From Eubacterium uniforme (GTDB taxonomy: Bacteria > Bacillota > Clostridia > Lachnospirales > Lachnospiraceae), in contig NZ_FUXZ01000009.1 of assembly GCF_900167115.1 (NCBI RefSeq), positions 62,001-126,000 of the forward strand: 64,000 nucleotides of DNA. The letters are read 5' to 3'. Position 1 is the stretch's first letter; each line of letters opens with the position of its first letter. The notes under the pieces were generated by a model, which worked only from the letters and a program-made list of their open reading frames with translations, did not search any database and was not told where the DNA came from. The position numbers and the translations under genes are program-made. This document shows positions 1-9,420 of the stretch, one piece after another.

Positions 1-2142
1 ATTGTCATTATTAGCATCATCATTCTGATTATTATCAGCTGCAGGTGTTGTAGACTCTTTCTGTTTATTAGCCTCTGAAGCTTCTTTTGCAAGATTCTGG
101 AAGAATAATTTTAAGTTTTCATCTTTTTCACACGCATCTTCAAATCTTGAATCAACTTCTTCATTAAATGCTACAACATCCTCATCGTTCGATAAGTTGA
201 TAATATATGCTTTTATTTCAGCACTAATATTATTATTAATAACATACTTGCCATCCTTCTTAACTATATATAAAACAGTCGCTGAAGGTGCAGGTGTATC
301 AATGTCCTTAAATTTCAAATCATAAGAAATATAAGCTACATATTCTTCTTCACTCATGCCATTCTTCATTAAGCACTTAATATTCTCATAATTCTCATAA
401 TTACTAGTCTTATCTTCAAGATCCTGCTTTGTTAATCCTGTTGCATCATAAAGGCAAGGAATAACTGCTTCTAAATCATGATCAATAAGTCCTTTGTAAT
501 ATGTCTTTATAAGAGTATCAATTTCAGCTGTAACAGCAACAAGGTTGTTAGCTGGTTCCTCTGTTGTAGGTTCAACTGACTCTGTAGGAACATCCTTAAT
601 AACTTTTACTTTCTTTGTAGGTGCTTCTTCATCCTTACCCTTAATCTTCTTAACTGCAAGAACACCAACCGTTACTACAATTATAAAAGATACAACTGTC
701 AAAATACTAGAAATAAGTTTTCTTTGTTTTTCTCTAGCCTTACGTTGCTGCGCTAAAGCTTTCTTTCTAGCATAATAAGCTTCCTTGACTCTTTCTTTTG
801 ACTGTTCGTATTCTCTTTCTTCTTCCTCAGTATTCTTAACATCATTTGCATTAGCATAATATTCTTCAAATTCGTCATAATACTTATCTGAATTATCCGT
901 CTGTGCATATTCCTGATAGTCTACAGAATTATCTTCATATACTGAGTCTCCATTACCATACTCTGACTGATTATCGTAAGGAAGTTCTTCATTTACACCA
1001 TACTCATCACTATAGTATTCTTCTGCATAATTTCCATCGTAACCCTGATCAAAATATCCTTCATTATCATATTCCTGGTCACCATATGCATAAGCCTGAT
1101 CCTGATCCTGATTTTGATATTCATATTCCTGATTATCGAAAGTACCATATCCATTCTGATCATCATAATATTGAATATCATTTTCATCATATTCATAACC
1201 AAACTGATTGTAATACTCTTCCTGAGTTCTATCTTCTTTAAGTTTTTCTAATCTTCTTTGAGCGGCTAATTCCTCTGCCTGACTTGCTCTTTCTTCTAGT
1301 TCTTTTTTATCTTCCTGCTTTTTTATTAACAAAGCTTCTTTTTCAGCCTGCTTCTGAGCACGTCTTTCTTCCTTTTCCTTAGCCTTTGCTTTTGCCTTTT
1401 CCATCTTTTCAAATCTTTTTCGAACTTTTTCTTCAGCCTTTTCAGCTTTTTTTCTAGCCTTTTCTTCTTCCCTTTCAGCAGCTTCTCTTTCTTCTCTTTC
1501 TCTTCTCTGCTGCTCAATAATCTGTCTCTGTTCTTCAATGAGTTTTTGTTTTTCTTCCTTTTCACGAAGTAATTCTTCTTCACTCATTTTAACGATTTTC
1601 TCGCGTTTTGTTCCTTCATCATCTTCAACAGATATATCATTTATCGGCTTATTTTTATTCTCTAAATATTCATTTAGTCGTTCTTCTCTTCGTTTCTCCT
1701 TTATAATTTTAGCTCTTTCTTCTGCCTGAGCTTTAATCTTCTCCTGAAGTTTAGCTCTCTCCTCTTGTATAGTTCTAGCTTTCTCTTCCTCTGCCTTAAT
1801 TCTCTCTGCTTCTGCTTTTGCCTTTCTAAGAGCTTTCTTTTCTTTCATCTCTCTCTTTCTAGCTGCAAGATAACTCTTATCATGCTTAAAAGCATCTCTC
1901 TGAATGCGCTCTAATCTGCGCTTTGTCTCCTCCGCTTCTAACTCCTCTATAACACTGGAAATATCAAGAGCTTCATCAATGTCAACAAGTCCCTTATCCT
2001 TACTATCAGTAACTGCCTCCTCTGCTATGCTTCTAATAGAATGACTAGTTATGGCTGCACTCTTTTCAGCATCTATTTTAGGCTTGTTTTCGGGTTTTAA
2101 ATTTTCGTTCTTGTCTAATTCCTTATCTAAATCCTTACTCAC
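1..2142 (-). CDS. Membrane-anchored coiled-coil / tyrosine-rich protein (3' end cut by window)
   Basis: The frame is open for all 714 codons from a GTG at 2142, which sits 6 bases after AAGGAG, to the window edge, so the C-terminus is missing. Residues about 60-300 are a highly charged Glu/Lys/Arg/Ala segment typical of a long coiled coil. Residues about 306-437 are low-complexity and extremely rich in Tyr, Asp, Glu, Gln and Asn, with about one Tyr in five. A single hydrophobic helix follows at about 477-496. A folded-looking extracytoplasmic part after it, starting near residue 525, resembles NTF2-like domains common in Clostridia. The topology implied is cytoplasmic N-terminus, one membrane span and an outside C-terminus. 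I cannot name a function; a role in scaffolding or surface attachment is only inference. Confidence 0.8.
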   Translation of the reverse strand, partial: MSKDLDKELDKNENLKPENKPKIDAEKSAAITSHSIRSIAEEAVTDSKDKGLVDIDEALDISSVIEELEAEETKRRLERIQRDAFKHDKSYLAARKREMKEKKALRKAKAEAERIKAEEEKARTIQEERAKLQEKIKAQAEERAKIIKEKRREERLNEYLENKNKPINDISVEDDEGTKREKIVKMSEEELLREKEEKQKLIEEQRQIIEQQRREREEREAAEREEEKARKKAEKAEEKVRKRFEKMEKAKAKAKEKEERRAQKQAEKEALLIKKQEDKKELEERASQAEELAAQRRLEKLKEDRTQEEYYNQFGYEYDENDIQYYDDQNGYGTFDNQEYEYQNQDQDQAYAYGDQEYDNEGYFDQGYDGNYAEEYYSDEYGVNEELPYDNQSEYGNGDSVYEDNSVDYQEYAQTDNSDKYYDEFEEYYANANDVKNTEEEEREYEQSKERVKEAYYARKKALAQQRKAREKQRKLISSILTVVSFIIVVTVGVLAVKKIKGKDEEAPTKKVKVIKDVPTESVEPTTEEPANNLVAVTAEIDTLIKTYYKGLIDHDLEAVIPCLYDATGLTKQDLEDKTSNYENYENIKCLMKNGMSEEEYVAYISYDLKFKDIDTPAPSATVLYIVKKDGKYVINNNISAEIKAYIINLSNDEDVVAFNEEVDSRFEDACEKDENLKLFFQNLAKEASEANKQKESTTPAADNNQNDDANNDN

Positions 2143-2337
2143 TTTTTTCTCCTTTTTACAAGTTTATAATAAACTTGCAAACCTTTTACTTCCTCACTCC
2201 GTGTTAATTATACCCACCAAGGCATAATTACCCAAATCATAATATCAAATCAAATTATATCAAAATTGTTTAAATTTATCAACTATGTTGATTTTTCCTT
2301 GCATAATCAAAAACTCTAATGTAAAATACCCTTGTTG

Positions 2338-2412
2338 GCACCTGTAGCTCAGTGGATAGAGCACCGCCCTCCGGAGGTGGGTTTTGCGTAGGTTCGACTC
2401 CTATCAGGTGCA
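2338..2412 (+). tRNA. tRNA-Arg (anticodon CCG)
   Basis: A cloverleaf can be drawn: acceptor GCACCTG/CAGGTGC, D stem GCTC/GAGC, anticodon stem CCGCC/GGTGG with loop CTCCGGA giving anticodon CCG, and T arm GTAGG-TTCGACT-CCTAT. The variable loop is 7 bases, slightly long. No CCA is encoded: the discriminator A is followed by TAA. It is transcribed opposite to both neighbours and is followed at once by a terminator. Confidence 0.93.
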
Positions 2413-2413
2413 T

Positions 2414-2455
2414 AAAAAATGTTCTATAAGTCTTATAACTTATAGAACATTTTTT
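2414..2455. terminator. Bidirectional intrinsic terminator
   Basis: Eighteen-base perfect inverted repeat whose arms begin AAAAAATGTTC and end GAACATTTTTT, with a 6-base loop. It has a T run on both strands. It ends the tRNA-Arg transcript on the plus strand and the DUF5688 gene on the minus strand. Confidence 0.9.
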
Positions 2456-2470
2456 ATGTATAAACACACA

Positions 2471-3469
2471 TTATTCTGTCATTATTTCATTTGTTTCCCT
2501 ACGGTATTTATATATATGATTTGATAACACATCCGTAGGTTCCACTTCTGTTGTATTTATTTGCTCGATCATAGTATTTATCTCCCTTGGATTCATATAT
2601 CCCATATTTGGAATTAAAATAACTTCATGAACCGAACTTGGAATTATGTAAACCTCATCAGTTCCTTGTTCCGTAGCAAATTCTTTCAAACAATCCTTAT
2701 ATGCAATACATGAAGCTCCATATAACTTTATGCTATTAGTTAAAACAAACATATTTATTTCATCATGCATTCCATCTATTCTATCTAGAATATTATCAGC
2801 CTTTGATTTATATATAACCGTCTCCTCAGATAATTCCATATCTCGTTCTTCTTTTACAATCCCTATCTCTTCCATCAAATTAAATGTTAATATTTCAGAT
2901 AATACTTCTCTCATAGATTTAATCACTGGTTTCATAATAATAGGTGTATTCTTAAAAGCTCTTTCAAATAATTCATCTTCATCAATTCCCCATAATAATA
3001 TATGCGAATTATGAACCAGTGCTGTTGCTTTCCCTAACATATTATTATCTAGTATGCAAAAGCAAACTATGGATAAATCCATAAAAGTCCTATGTGGTAC
3101 TCTCTCTAATAGTTTCTTATTACTGTTTGTATTAATAATCTTAAAAACTATCCTATCCTTAACCTTATCAAAATCCTTAAACACTTCAACATTTACATCA
3201 TCATCTAATCTGGATCTTTCATAAATATTAATAATATCACTGGCTATCTCATCTAATTCTTTTCCTCCCTTATATTCACAATAATAATCCTTCAAATAAA
3301 TAGTTGGGGTGATATCTGCTTTACTAGATGATATCAATAATGCTTCTTTTGATTGGCTATTATTCTTTAAAACCTTCTGGATTGTAACCACATATCCATC
3401 ACCATATCTTTCACTTACTTTTTTACTTACACATTCTTTTATACTTTCTAAAAATTTAAGATACCTCAT
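2471..3469 (-). CDS. DUF5688 family protein
   Basis: A 332-residue soluble protein with no signal peptide or membrane segment. The N-terminal region (valine-rich strand, then IYLKDYY and YKGG-ELDEI motifs within the first 80 residues) matches my memory of the DUF5688 family, which is common in Lachnospiraceae and often multicopy. Its function is unknown. The start chosen is the ATG at 3469, 8 bases after AGGAGG; an in-frame TTG lies one codon upstream. It is a single-gene unit ending at the shared terminator. Confidence 0.75.
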   Translation of the reverse strand: MRYLKFLESIKECVSKKVSERYGDGYVVTIQKVLKNNSQSKEALLISSSKADITPTIYLKDYYCEYKGGKELDEIASDIINIYERSRLDDDVNVEVFKDFDKVKDRIVFKIINTNSNKKLLERVPHRTFMDLSIVCFCILDNNMLGKATALVHNSHILLWGIDEDELFERAFKNTPIIMKPVIKSMREVLSEILTFNLMEEIGIVKEERDMELSEETVIYKSKADNILDRIDGMHDEINMFVLTNSIKLYGASCIAYKDCLKEFATEQGTDEVYIIPSSVHEVILIPNMGYMNPREINTMIEQINTTEVEPTDVLSNHIYKYRRETNEIMTE

Positions 3470-3499
3470 CAATTATTCCTCCTAAGTTTTACCTTAAAA

Positions 3500-3550
3500 G
3501 GTAGCGCTATCTCTAAGGTTGTAGTTCGAGTCTATACCTCTTATGCTACA
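3500..3550 (+). pseudogene. tRNA-like remnant
   Basis: The segment has a D-arm-like GGTAGCGC followed by a good T arm, TGTAG-TTCGAGT-CTATA (5 pairs including one G-U). Only about a dozen bases separate them, so the anticodon arm is largely gone, and there is no matching 5' acceptor. It looks like a decayed tRNA or the 3' scar of an old integration, but chance similarity is not excluded. Confidence 0.3.
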
Positions 3551-3666
3551 TTTTCAATAGATTTTTATCAAATAAATCATTTAACGTTTTTAAAGCGACA
3601 TTTCAATGTATTATGTCGTTTTTCAGACGATATTAGATATTTATTTAACATAAATAAGGCACAAAA

Positions 3667-3696
3667 AAGAAGCTTTGAAATTCTTCAAAGCTTCTT
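3667..3696 (-). terminator. ilvC terminator
   Basis: Perfect 13-bp stem AAGAAGCTTTGAA / TTCAAAGCTTCTT with a 4-base loop, followed on the minus strand by a T run. It lies 17 bases past the ilvC stop. Confidence 0.88.
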
Positions 3697-3713
3697 TCTA
3701 TATTAATATATGA

Positions 3714-4748
<1,035 letters not shown>

Positions 4749-4807
4749 TTATTTTTATTATATTATAGTTATGTTGCATTCACGTGCAATATAACTTATA
4801 AACATTA

Positions 4808-5290
4808 TTAGTTAGTTCCTCTTGTAAGACCTGTAATACCTGTACGTACAAGTTCAAGAACCTCAAATCCCTGAATAAGACCTGTAAATGCATCGAGCTT
4901 AGCCTGATTACCTGTAAGTTCAATAATTAATGAATCTGTACTTACATCCACAATCTTAGCTCTGAAAATATCACATACAGCAAGAACCTGTGCACGTGAT
5001 GCTGCATCAACAGCAACCTTTATTAAAATAAGTTCTCTTGTAACTGATGAATCATCCTTAAGTTCAATGACTTCTCTTACATCAACAAGCTTATTAATCT
5101 GTTTAAAAATCTGTTCAAGAATTTCCTCATCACCATGAACAACAATTGTCATTCTTGAAAGATTTGGATTTTCTGTTTCACCGACTGTAAGGCTATCAAT
5201 ATTATAACCTCTTCTACTGAAAAGTCCGGCAATTCTGTTTAGAGCTCCTGAAGTATTATCAACAAGAACTGATAAAACCATCTTTCTCAT
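4808..5290 (-). CDS. ilvN: Acetolactate synthase small (regulatory) subunit
   Basis: A 160-residue ACT-domain protein: the N-terminal ACT fold (LVDNTSGALNRIAGLFSRRGYNID) binds valine and activates the catalytic subunit IlvB, and a C-terminal ALS_ss_C domain follows. The catalytic subunit is not in the window, so it must be elsewhere. Transcribed from the promoter at 5353-5380 and upstream of ilvC. The spacing from AAGG to ATG is long (about 11 bases). Confidence 0.95.
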   Translation of the reverse strand: MRKMVLSVLVDNTSGALNRIAGLFSRRGYNIDSLTVGETENPNLSRMTIVVHGDEEILEQIFKQINKLVDVREVIELKDDSSVTRELILIKVAVDAASRAQVLAVCDIFRAKIVDVSTDSLIIELTGNQAKLDAFTGLIQGFEVLELVRTGITGLTRGTN

Positions 5291-5352
5291 ATATACATCT
5301 GCCTTTCTCTATTATTGCAATCCTTAATTTTTCGATTGCACCGCTAATAAAT

Positions 5353-5380
5353 AGTTTATCACAATCACTATTTTTGTCAA
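5353..5380 (-). promoter_or_regulatory. ilvN-ilvC promoter
   Basis: TTGACA, 16-base spacer, TAAACT on the minus strand. The leader that follows holds an inverted repeat TGCAATC...GATTGCA (5316-5340) that could form a 7-bp hairpin. I see no T-box specifier or antiterminator in it. Confidence 0.65.
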
Positions 5381-5424
5381 TATTTAAACGGGGGATTTGT
5401 TAATATATGTACATTTTACGACTC

Positions 5425-5453
5425 TTGAACTACTTTTTACAATATGTTAAAAT
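5425..5453 (+). promoter_or_regulatory. Promoter of the clostripain-like gene
   Basis: TTGAAC, 17-base spacer, TAAAAT, about 35 bases before the Shine-Dalgarno at 5488. Confidence 0.6.
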
Positions 5454-5487
5454 CTTTAATGTAGTTTTTAATATGACTATATTTTAG

Positions 5488-5556
5488 AAAGGAGCGCATA
5501 ATCAAAGCGAATTAAGTGTAATTACATATAGAAGAATTGATTGTGCAAAAATAAAT
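5488..5556 (+). promoter_or_regulatory. Hairpin-bridged ribosome binding site
   Basis: The only good Shine-Dalgarno, AAAGGAG (5488-5494), is 62 bases before the ATG at 5557 and no standard start lies between them in frame. A 10-bp stem, GCATAATCAA (5496-5505) with TTGATTGTGC (5537-5546, one G-U pair), starts one base after it and ends 10 bases before the ATG. If folded, effective spacing is 11 bases. The same design recurs at 13925, 50032 and 63356. Confidence 0.5.
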
Positions 5557-7878
5557 ATGTCAGATAACAGACCTAGTAACAGAAAAAAATATACCACTTC
5601 TGGCAGTAGTTCCGTTGATAAAAGAGGCGACGGCCTTGGAACTGGTCCTGTAGGCAGTGGTAACGGACATAACAACAGCACAGGTGGATTTGACCATGGT
5701 AGTGGTTCAGGTAAAGCCATAACAAGAGGTGCAGCTGGTGGTTCCGGAATTATGATTATATTATTAATTGCCTATCTCATATTTGGTGGCGGAGGCGGTA
5801 CATCTTCTAATAATTCACCTGTTCATTCAGGTAATCAGTCTAGCGGATCTTCTACCAACATGAACTCAGTTAACTCATCCGTAGCTGATGGTTCAAGAGC
5901 GAAATATACAAATATAAAGGGTGACAAAGATGATGTTGTTACTCTTATGGTTTATATGTGCGGAACCGACCTTGAATCAAGATCAGGCATGGCTACTAAT
6001 GACTTAACCGAAATGGCTAATGCGACTAACGCTAAGAACGTTAACATTATCGTTTATACCGGTGGTTGCGCACGTTGGAAAAATAACATTGTAAGCAATA
6101 GTACAAACCAGATATATCAGGTAAAAGATGGAGGCCTTAAATGCTTAGTAAGTGATGATGGCAATAAAGGTATGACAAAACCTGAAACCCTTACTGATTT
6201 TATAAAATACTGTAAACAAAATTACCCTGCTAATAGAAACTGCTTAATCCTTTGGGATCACGGTGGTGGATCGGTTAGCGGTTATGGATATGATGAAAAA
6301 CAGAGCAAAAATGGTTCAATGACACTCGGTGGAATTAAAAAAGCTCTTGAAAATGCTCAGACCAAATTTGACTTTATTGGATTTGATGCATGTCTTATGG
6401 CAACATGTGAAACAGCCCTTATGCTTGATCCTTATGCTGACTACCTTATTGCTTCAGAAGAAACTGAACCCGGTATTGGTTGGTATTACACAAATTGGTT
6501 AACAAAGTTATCAAAAGATACTTCAATGCCAACTCTTGAAATTGGTAAAAATATCATTGATGATTTTACAGCTAAATGTGCTTCTCAGTGCCGTGGCCAA
6601 AAGACTACTCTATCAATAATAGACTTGGCAGAATTTTCTAATACAATTCCATCAAGGCTTTCAGAATTTTCAAAATCAATAAGTTCTCTTATTGAAAAGA
6701 AAGAATATAAAGCTGTTTCTGATGCAAGATATGAAACTAGAGAATTTGCTGCAAATACAAGAATCGATCAGGTTGACTTAGTTGACCTTGCAAATAACAT
6801 GAAAACTGATGAAGGAAAGGCTTTAGCTTCTGCTATTATTAGTAGCGTTAAATATAACCAAACTTCTTCATCCATGACAAATGCATACGGTGTTTCAATC
6901 TACTTCCCATATAGAAAAACAAGCTATGTAAATAAAGCTGTAGATACTTATGATAACATCGGAATGGACGATGAATACAGTAAGTGTATCAAGGAATTTG
7001 CTTCACTTGAAACAAGTGGTCAGATATCAACTGGTGGTTCTCAAAATCCATTAGGTTCACTTCTTGGTGGTGGCGATGGTGGTTCTTCATCTATGAGTTC
7101 TGATATGATTGGTTCCCTACTTCAGACCTTCTTAAGTGGTGACAGTCAGATTTCAATAAACGGACTTACAGATGTTGCAAATAGTTTCTTAAGTGGTCGT
7201 GCTCTTCCAACAGAAGACATGGCAGAATACATTTCAGAAAACTACTTTGATTCTACTGCTCTTAAATTTGAAACTAATGATAAAGGTGAAAGCATAATCA
7301 AACTTTCTGAAGATCAATGGGATTTAGTTCATAGCATTGATAAAAACACATATGTTGATGACGGAAGTGGTTACATTGACCTCGGACTTGATAATGTATA
7401 TGAATTTGATGAAAATAAAAATTTAATTGCAGATACAGATAGAGACTGGCTTGCAATTAATAACCAGATTGTTCCATATTATCATATTGATACTACTGAA
7501 ACTGATGATGAAACGGTTACTACTGGTTATGTTCCTTGTAAAATAAATGATGTTAAATCAAAACTTATTATTGTTTTTGATAAAGAAAATCCTAAAGGAT
7601 ATATTGCAGGTGCTCAAACTGATTATGATGAAGATGAAACTCTCACAATTGCAAAAAGCATGTCATCACTTAATGTAGGTGATAAATTAGATTTTATCTG
7701 CGACTATTATTCTTACGACGGTAAATACAATGATAGTTATTTACTCGGTGAGCAAATGACTGTTACAGATAATATGACAATTAGCAATATTGCAATTGCT
7801 GATAAAAAAGTAAAAATCACATATTTATTTACAGATATATATAATCAGCAATATTGGACAGATAGTATTGATAAGTAG
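5557..7878 (+). CDS. Clostripain-related cysteine peptidase (family C11), membrane-anchored
   Basis: A 773-residue protein. Residues 1-60 are Gly/Ser/Asn-rich, and a transmembrane helix at about 63-78 is followed by a Gly run. The peptidase domain starts near 125 (LMVYMCGTDLES). The catalytic His is H235 in WDHGGGS and the catalytic Cys is C279 in FDACLMAT, a spacing close to known C11 peptidases, which cleave after basic residues. After about residue 480 come Gly/Ser-rich linkers and a C-terminal domain of unknown fold. There is no cleavable signal peptide, so it is likely anchored with the peptidase outside. Monocistronic, with its own promoter and terminator. The start is uncertain because of the displaced ribosome site. 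Confidence 0.88.
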   Translation: MSDNRPSNRKKYTTSGSSSVDKRGDGLGTGPVGSGNGHNNSTGGFDHGSGSGKAITRGAAGGSGIMIILLIAYLIFGGGGGTSSNNSPVHSGNQSSGSSTNMNSVNSSVADGSRAKYTNIKGDKDDVVTLMVYMCGTDLESRSGMATNDLTEMANATNAKNVNIIVYTGGCARWKNNIVSNSTNQIYQVKDGGLKCLVSDDGNKGMTKPETLTDFIKYCKQNYPANRNCLILWDHGGGSVSGYGYDEKQSKNGSMTLGGIKKALENAQTKFDFIGFDACLMATCETALMLDPYADYLIASEETEPGIGWYYTNWLTKLSKDTSMPTLEIGKNIIDDFTAKCASQCRGQKTTLSIIDLAEFSNTIPSRLSEFSKSISSLIEKKEYKAVSDARYETREFAANTRIDQVDLVDLANNMKTDEGKALASAIISSVKYNQTSSSMTNAYGVSIYFPYRKTSYVNKAVDTYDNIGMDDEYSKCIKEFASLETSGQISTGGSQNPLGSLLGGGDGGSSSMSSDMIGSLLQTFLSGDSQISINGLTDVANSFLSGRALPTEDMAEYISENYFDSTALKFETNDKGESIIKLSEDQWDLVHSIDKNTYVDDGSGYIDLGLDNVYEFDENKNLIADTDRDWLAINNQIVPYYHIDTTETDDETVTTGYVPCKINDVKSKLIIVFDKENPKGYIAGAQTDYDEDETLTIAKSMSSLNVGDKLDFICDYYSYDGKYNDSYLLGEQMTVTDNMTISNIAIADKKVKITYLFTDIYNQQYWTDSIDK

Positions 7879-7895
7879 CAAATCGCTACTAAGAT

Positions 7896-7931
7896 AAAAA
7901 ATAGATACCTCATAAGAGGTATCTATTTTTT
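7896..7931. terminator. Bidirectional terminator between convergent genes
   Basis: A 16-bp perfect stem running from AAAAAATAGATACC to GGTATCTATTTTTT with loop ATAA. It serves the C11 peptidase on the plus strand and the transporter operon on the minus strand. Confidence 0.9.
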
Positions 7932-9420
7932 ATTCTGTTACTGTAAGTACTATTTCAAAATCTGTTCCAGCTCTAACATTCTCCGGTATACTCTGACTTT
8001 CAACAAAGAATACTTTATCAACAAACTTACCACTACTATCATACTCTTTAGTTATCTTATATTTTGATTCTCTTAATTTAGGAAAATCAATTTCAAGCAC
8101 ATTACCTTCTTTATCCTTAACTTTAACATTATAAAAGCCATATCCATCTAAAGATGATAACGCTCCTTCTAAACTATGTTTTTCAAGTCCTGGTACAAAT
8201 AAAGTCATAATACGGTGTTCGTCATTAAACTCTCTAGTATCCGACTCTACTTCAACTACTTTTTTTACTTGCTTTTTATGTATATTTCTTTCAACCTTTC
8301 TATGTTCTACAAGGAAAGCATAGGATAATAAAACTGAAAGATATACAATACTTATTGCTGTAAAAGAAATAATGTATTTAAACTTTTTACTATCTTTTTC
8401 TCTTGCATAAATCTTATATGATATAACACTTGCCATTGAAGCAATAAGTGTTCCGAGCCCACCAAGATCAGCACCTAAAATAACTGTTTTATATCTATGA
8501 GTAAATCCAGTAATTAATAACGTTGCTGGAACATTACTAATAATCTGACTTAATGCAATTGATGTAACGAACTCACGTCCCTTTATAATTTGAGCTAACT
8601 TATCATGCACTTCTGGAATTCTGCTAATATTACCTGAGAATATAAAGAATGCTATAAAAGTAAATAATAAAGCATAATCAACTCTAAAGACTAATTTATA
8701 ATCAATCCAAAGTGCCACTGCACATACCGCTACTACAGTATATCTACAAGGTATAATTCTTAATACCGTTAAAAGTGCACAGATAAATAATAAACAATAT
8801 ACTAAAACCTGTTTCCTACTTTCAATAACAATATGTTTATTATGTTCATCAGCAATATCTACCACATCCATTTTTCCCGGTAAGAATATCTGACTTATAC
8901 ATAATAAAACAATCGTTAATAAACTATAAGGTAACATCAAAGAGAAGAAATCTACTAAACTCATTTTTGAAACACCATATATGTATAAATTTTGAGGATT
9001 TCCAATTGGTGTTAACATGCTACCCATATTTGCTGCGATTGTTTCAAAGATAATTACTATTAAAATCAAATTATCTTTTTTACACTTTCTTAATACCATT
9101 ATTGTAAATGGAACAAAAGTTATAAGCGCTACATCATTAGTGATAAACATGGCACTTACATAAACTGTAAAAATAAGAATCGCTATTAACTGCCATAATC
9201 TATTAGATTTATTTAAAAGAAACTTAGCTATTTTTTCAAATAACATGTTATCTTCAAGACCCTTTATAATTACCATTAAAGACCATAATATTCCAAGGGT
9301 TCTATAATCAATATACTTAATATATTTAGCGTCCGGAAAAACGAAGAAGGATGATATTATTGCAAGAATAATTGCAATGCATAAGATTGGATCAATCTTT
9401 ATTTTTAATTTAGTCATCAT
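7930..9420 (-). CDS. ArsB/NhaD (ion transporter superfamily) permease with C-terminal PASTA-like domain
   Basis: A 496-residue protein. Residues 1 to about 375 contain some ten hydrophobic segments with ArsB/NhaD/citrate-carrier hallmarks (AMFITNDVALITFVPF; ANMGSMLTPIGNPQNL). The family exports or imports anions or exchanges Na+/H+; the substrate cannot be told. The last 110 residues are soluble: a basic linker, then VPGLEKHSLEGALSSL and, at the end, SIPENVRAGTDFEIVLTV, which resemble the two halves of a PASTA domain. It is the last gene of a three-gene overlapping operon: its ATG overlaps the end of the gene before by 11 bases. Two consecutive ATGs compete; the second (9417) has the better Shine-Dalgarno spacing. 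Confidence 0.8.
   Translation of the reverse strand: MMTKLKIKIDPILCIAIILAIISSFFVFPDAKYIKYIDYRTLGILWSLMVIIKGLEDNMLFEKIAKFLLNKSNRLWQLIAILIFTVYVSAMFITNDVALITFVPFTIMVLRKCKKDNLILIVIIFETIAANMGSMLTPIGNPQNLYIYGVSKMSLVDFFSLMLPYSLLTIVLLCISQIFLPGKMDVVDIADEHNKHIVIESRKQVLVYCLLFICALLTVLRIIPCRYTVVAVCAVALWIDYKLVFRVDYALLFTFIAFFIFSGNISRIPEVHDKLAQIIKGREFVTSIALSQIISNVPATLLITGFTHRYKTVILGADLGGLGTLIASMASVISYKIYAREKDSKKFKYIISFTAISIVYLSVLLSYAFLVEHRKVERNIHKKQVKKVVEVESDTREFNDEHRIMTLFVPGLEKHSLEGALSSLDGYGFYNVKVKDKEGNVLEIDFPKLRESKYKITKEYDSSGKFVDKVFFVESQSIPENVRAGTDFEIVLTVTE

Noticed and set aside
903-1241. Plus-strand ORF of 112 codons rich in His and Tyr
   Set aside because: Antisense shadow of the Tyr/Asp-rich repeat segment of the minus-strand gene, with no Shine-Dalgarno.
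2279-2467. 62-codon minus-strand ORF across tRNA-Arg
   Set aside because: It is the antisense of the tRNA and terminator, a common false gene; no independent evidence of coding.
5291-5400. T-box or other amino-acid riboswitch before ilvN
   Set aside because: Leader is short, with no specifier loop, T-box sequence or terminator/antiterminator pair.
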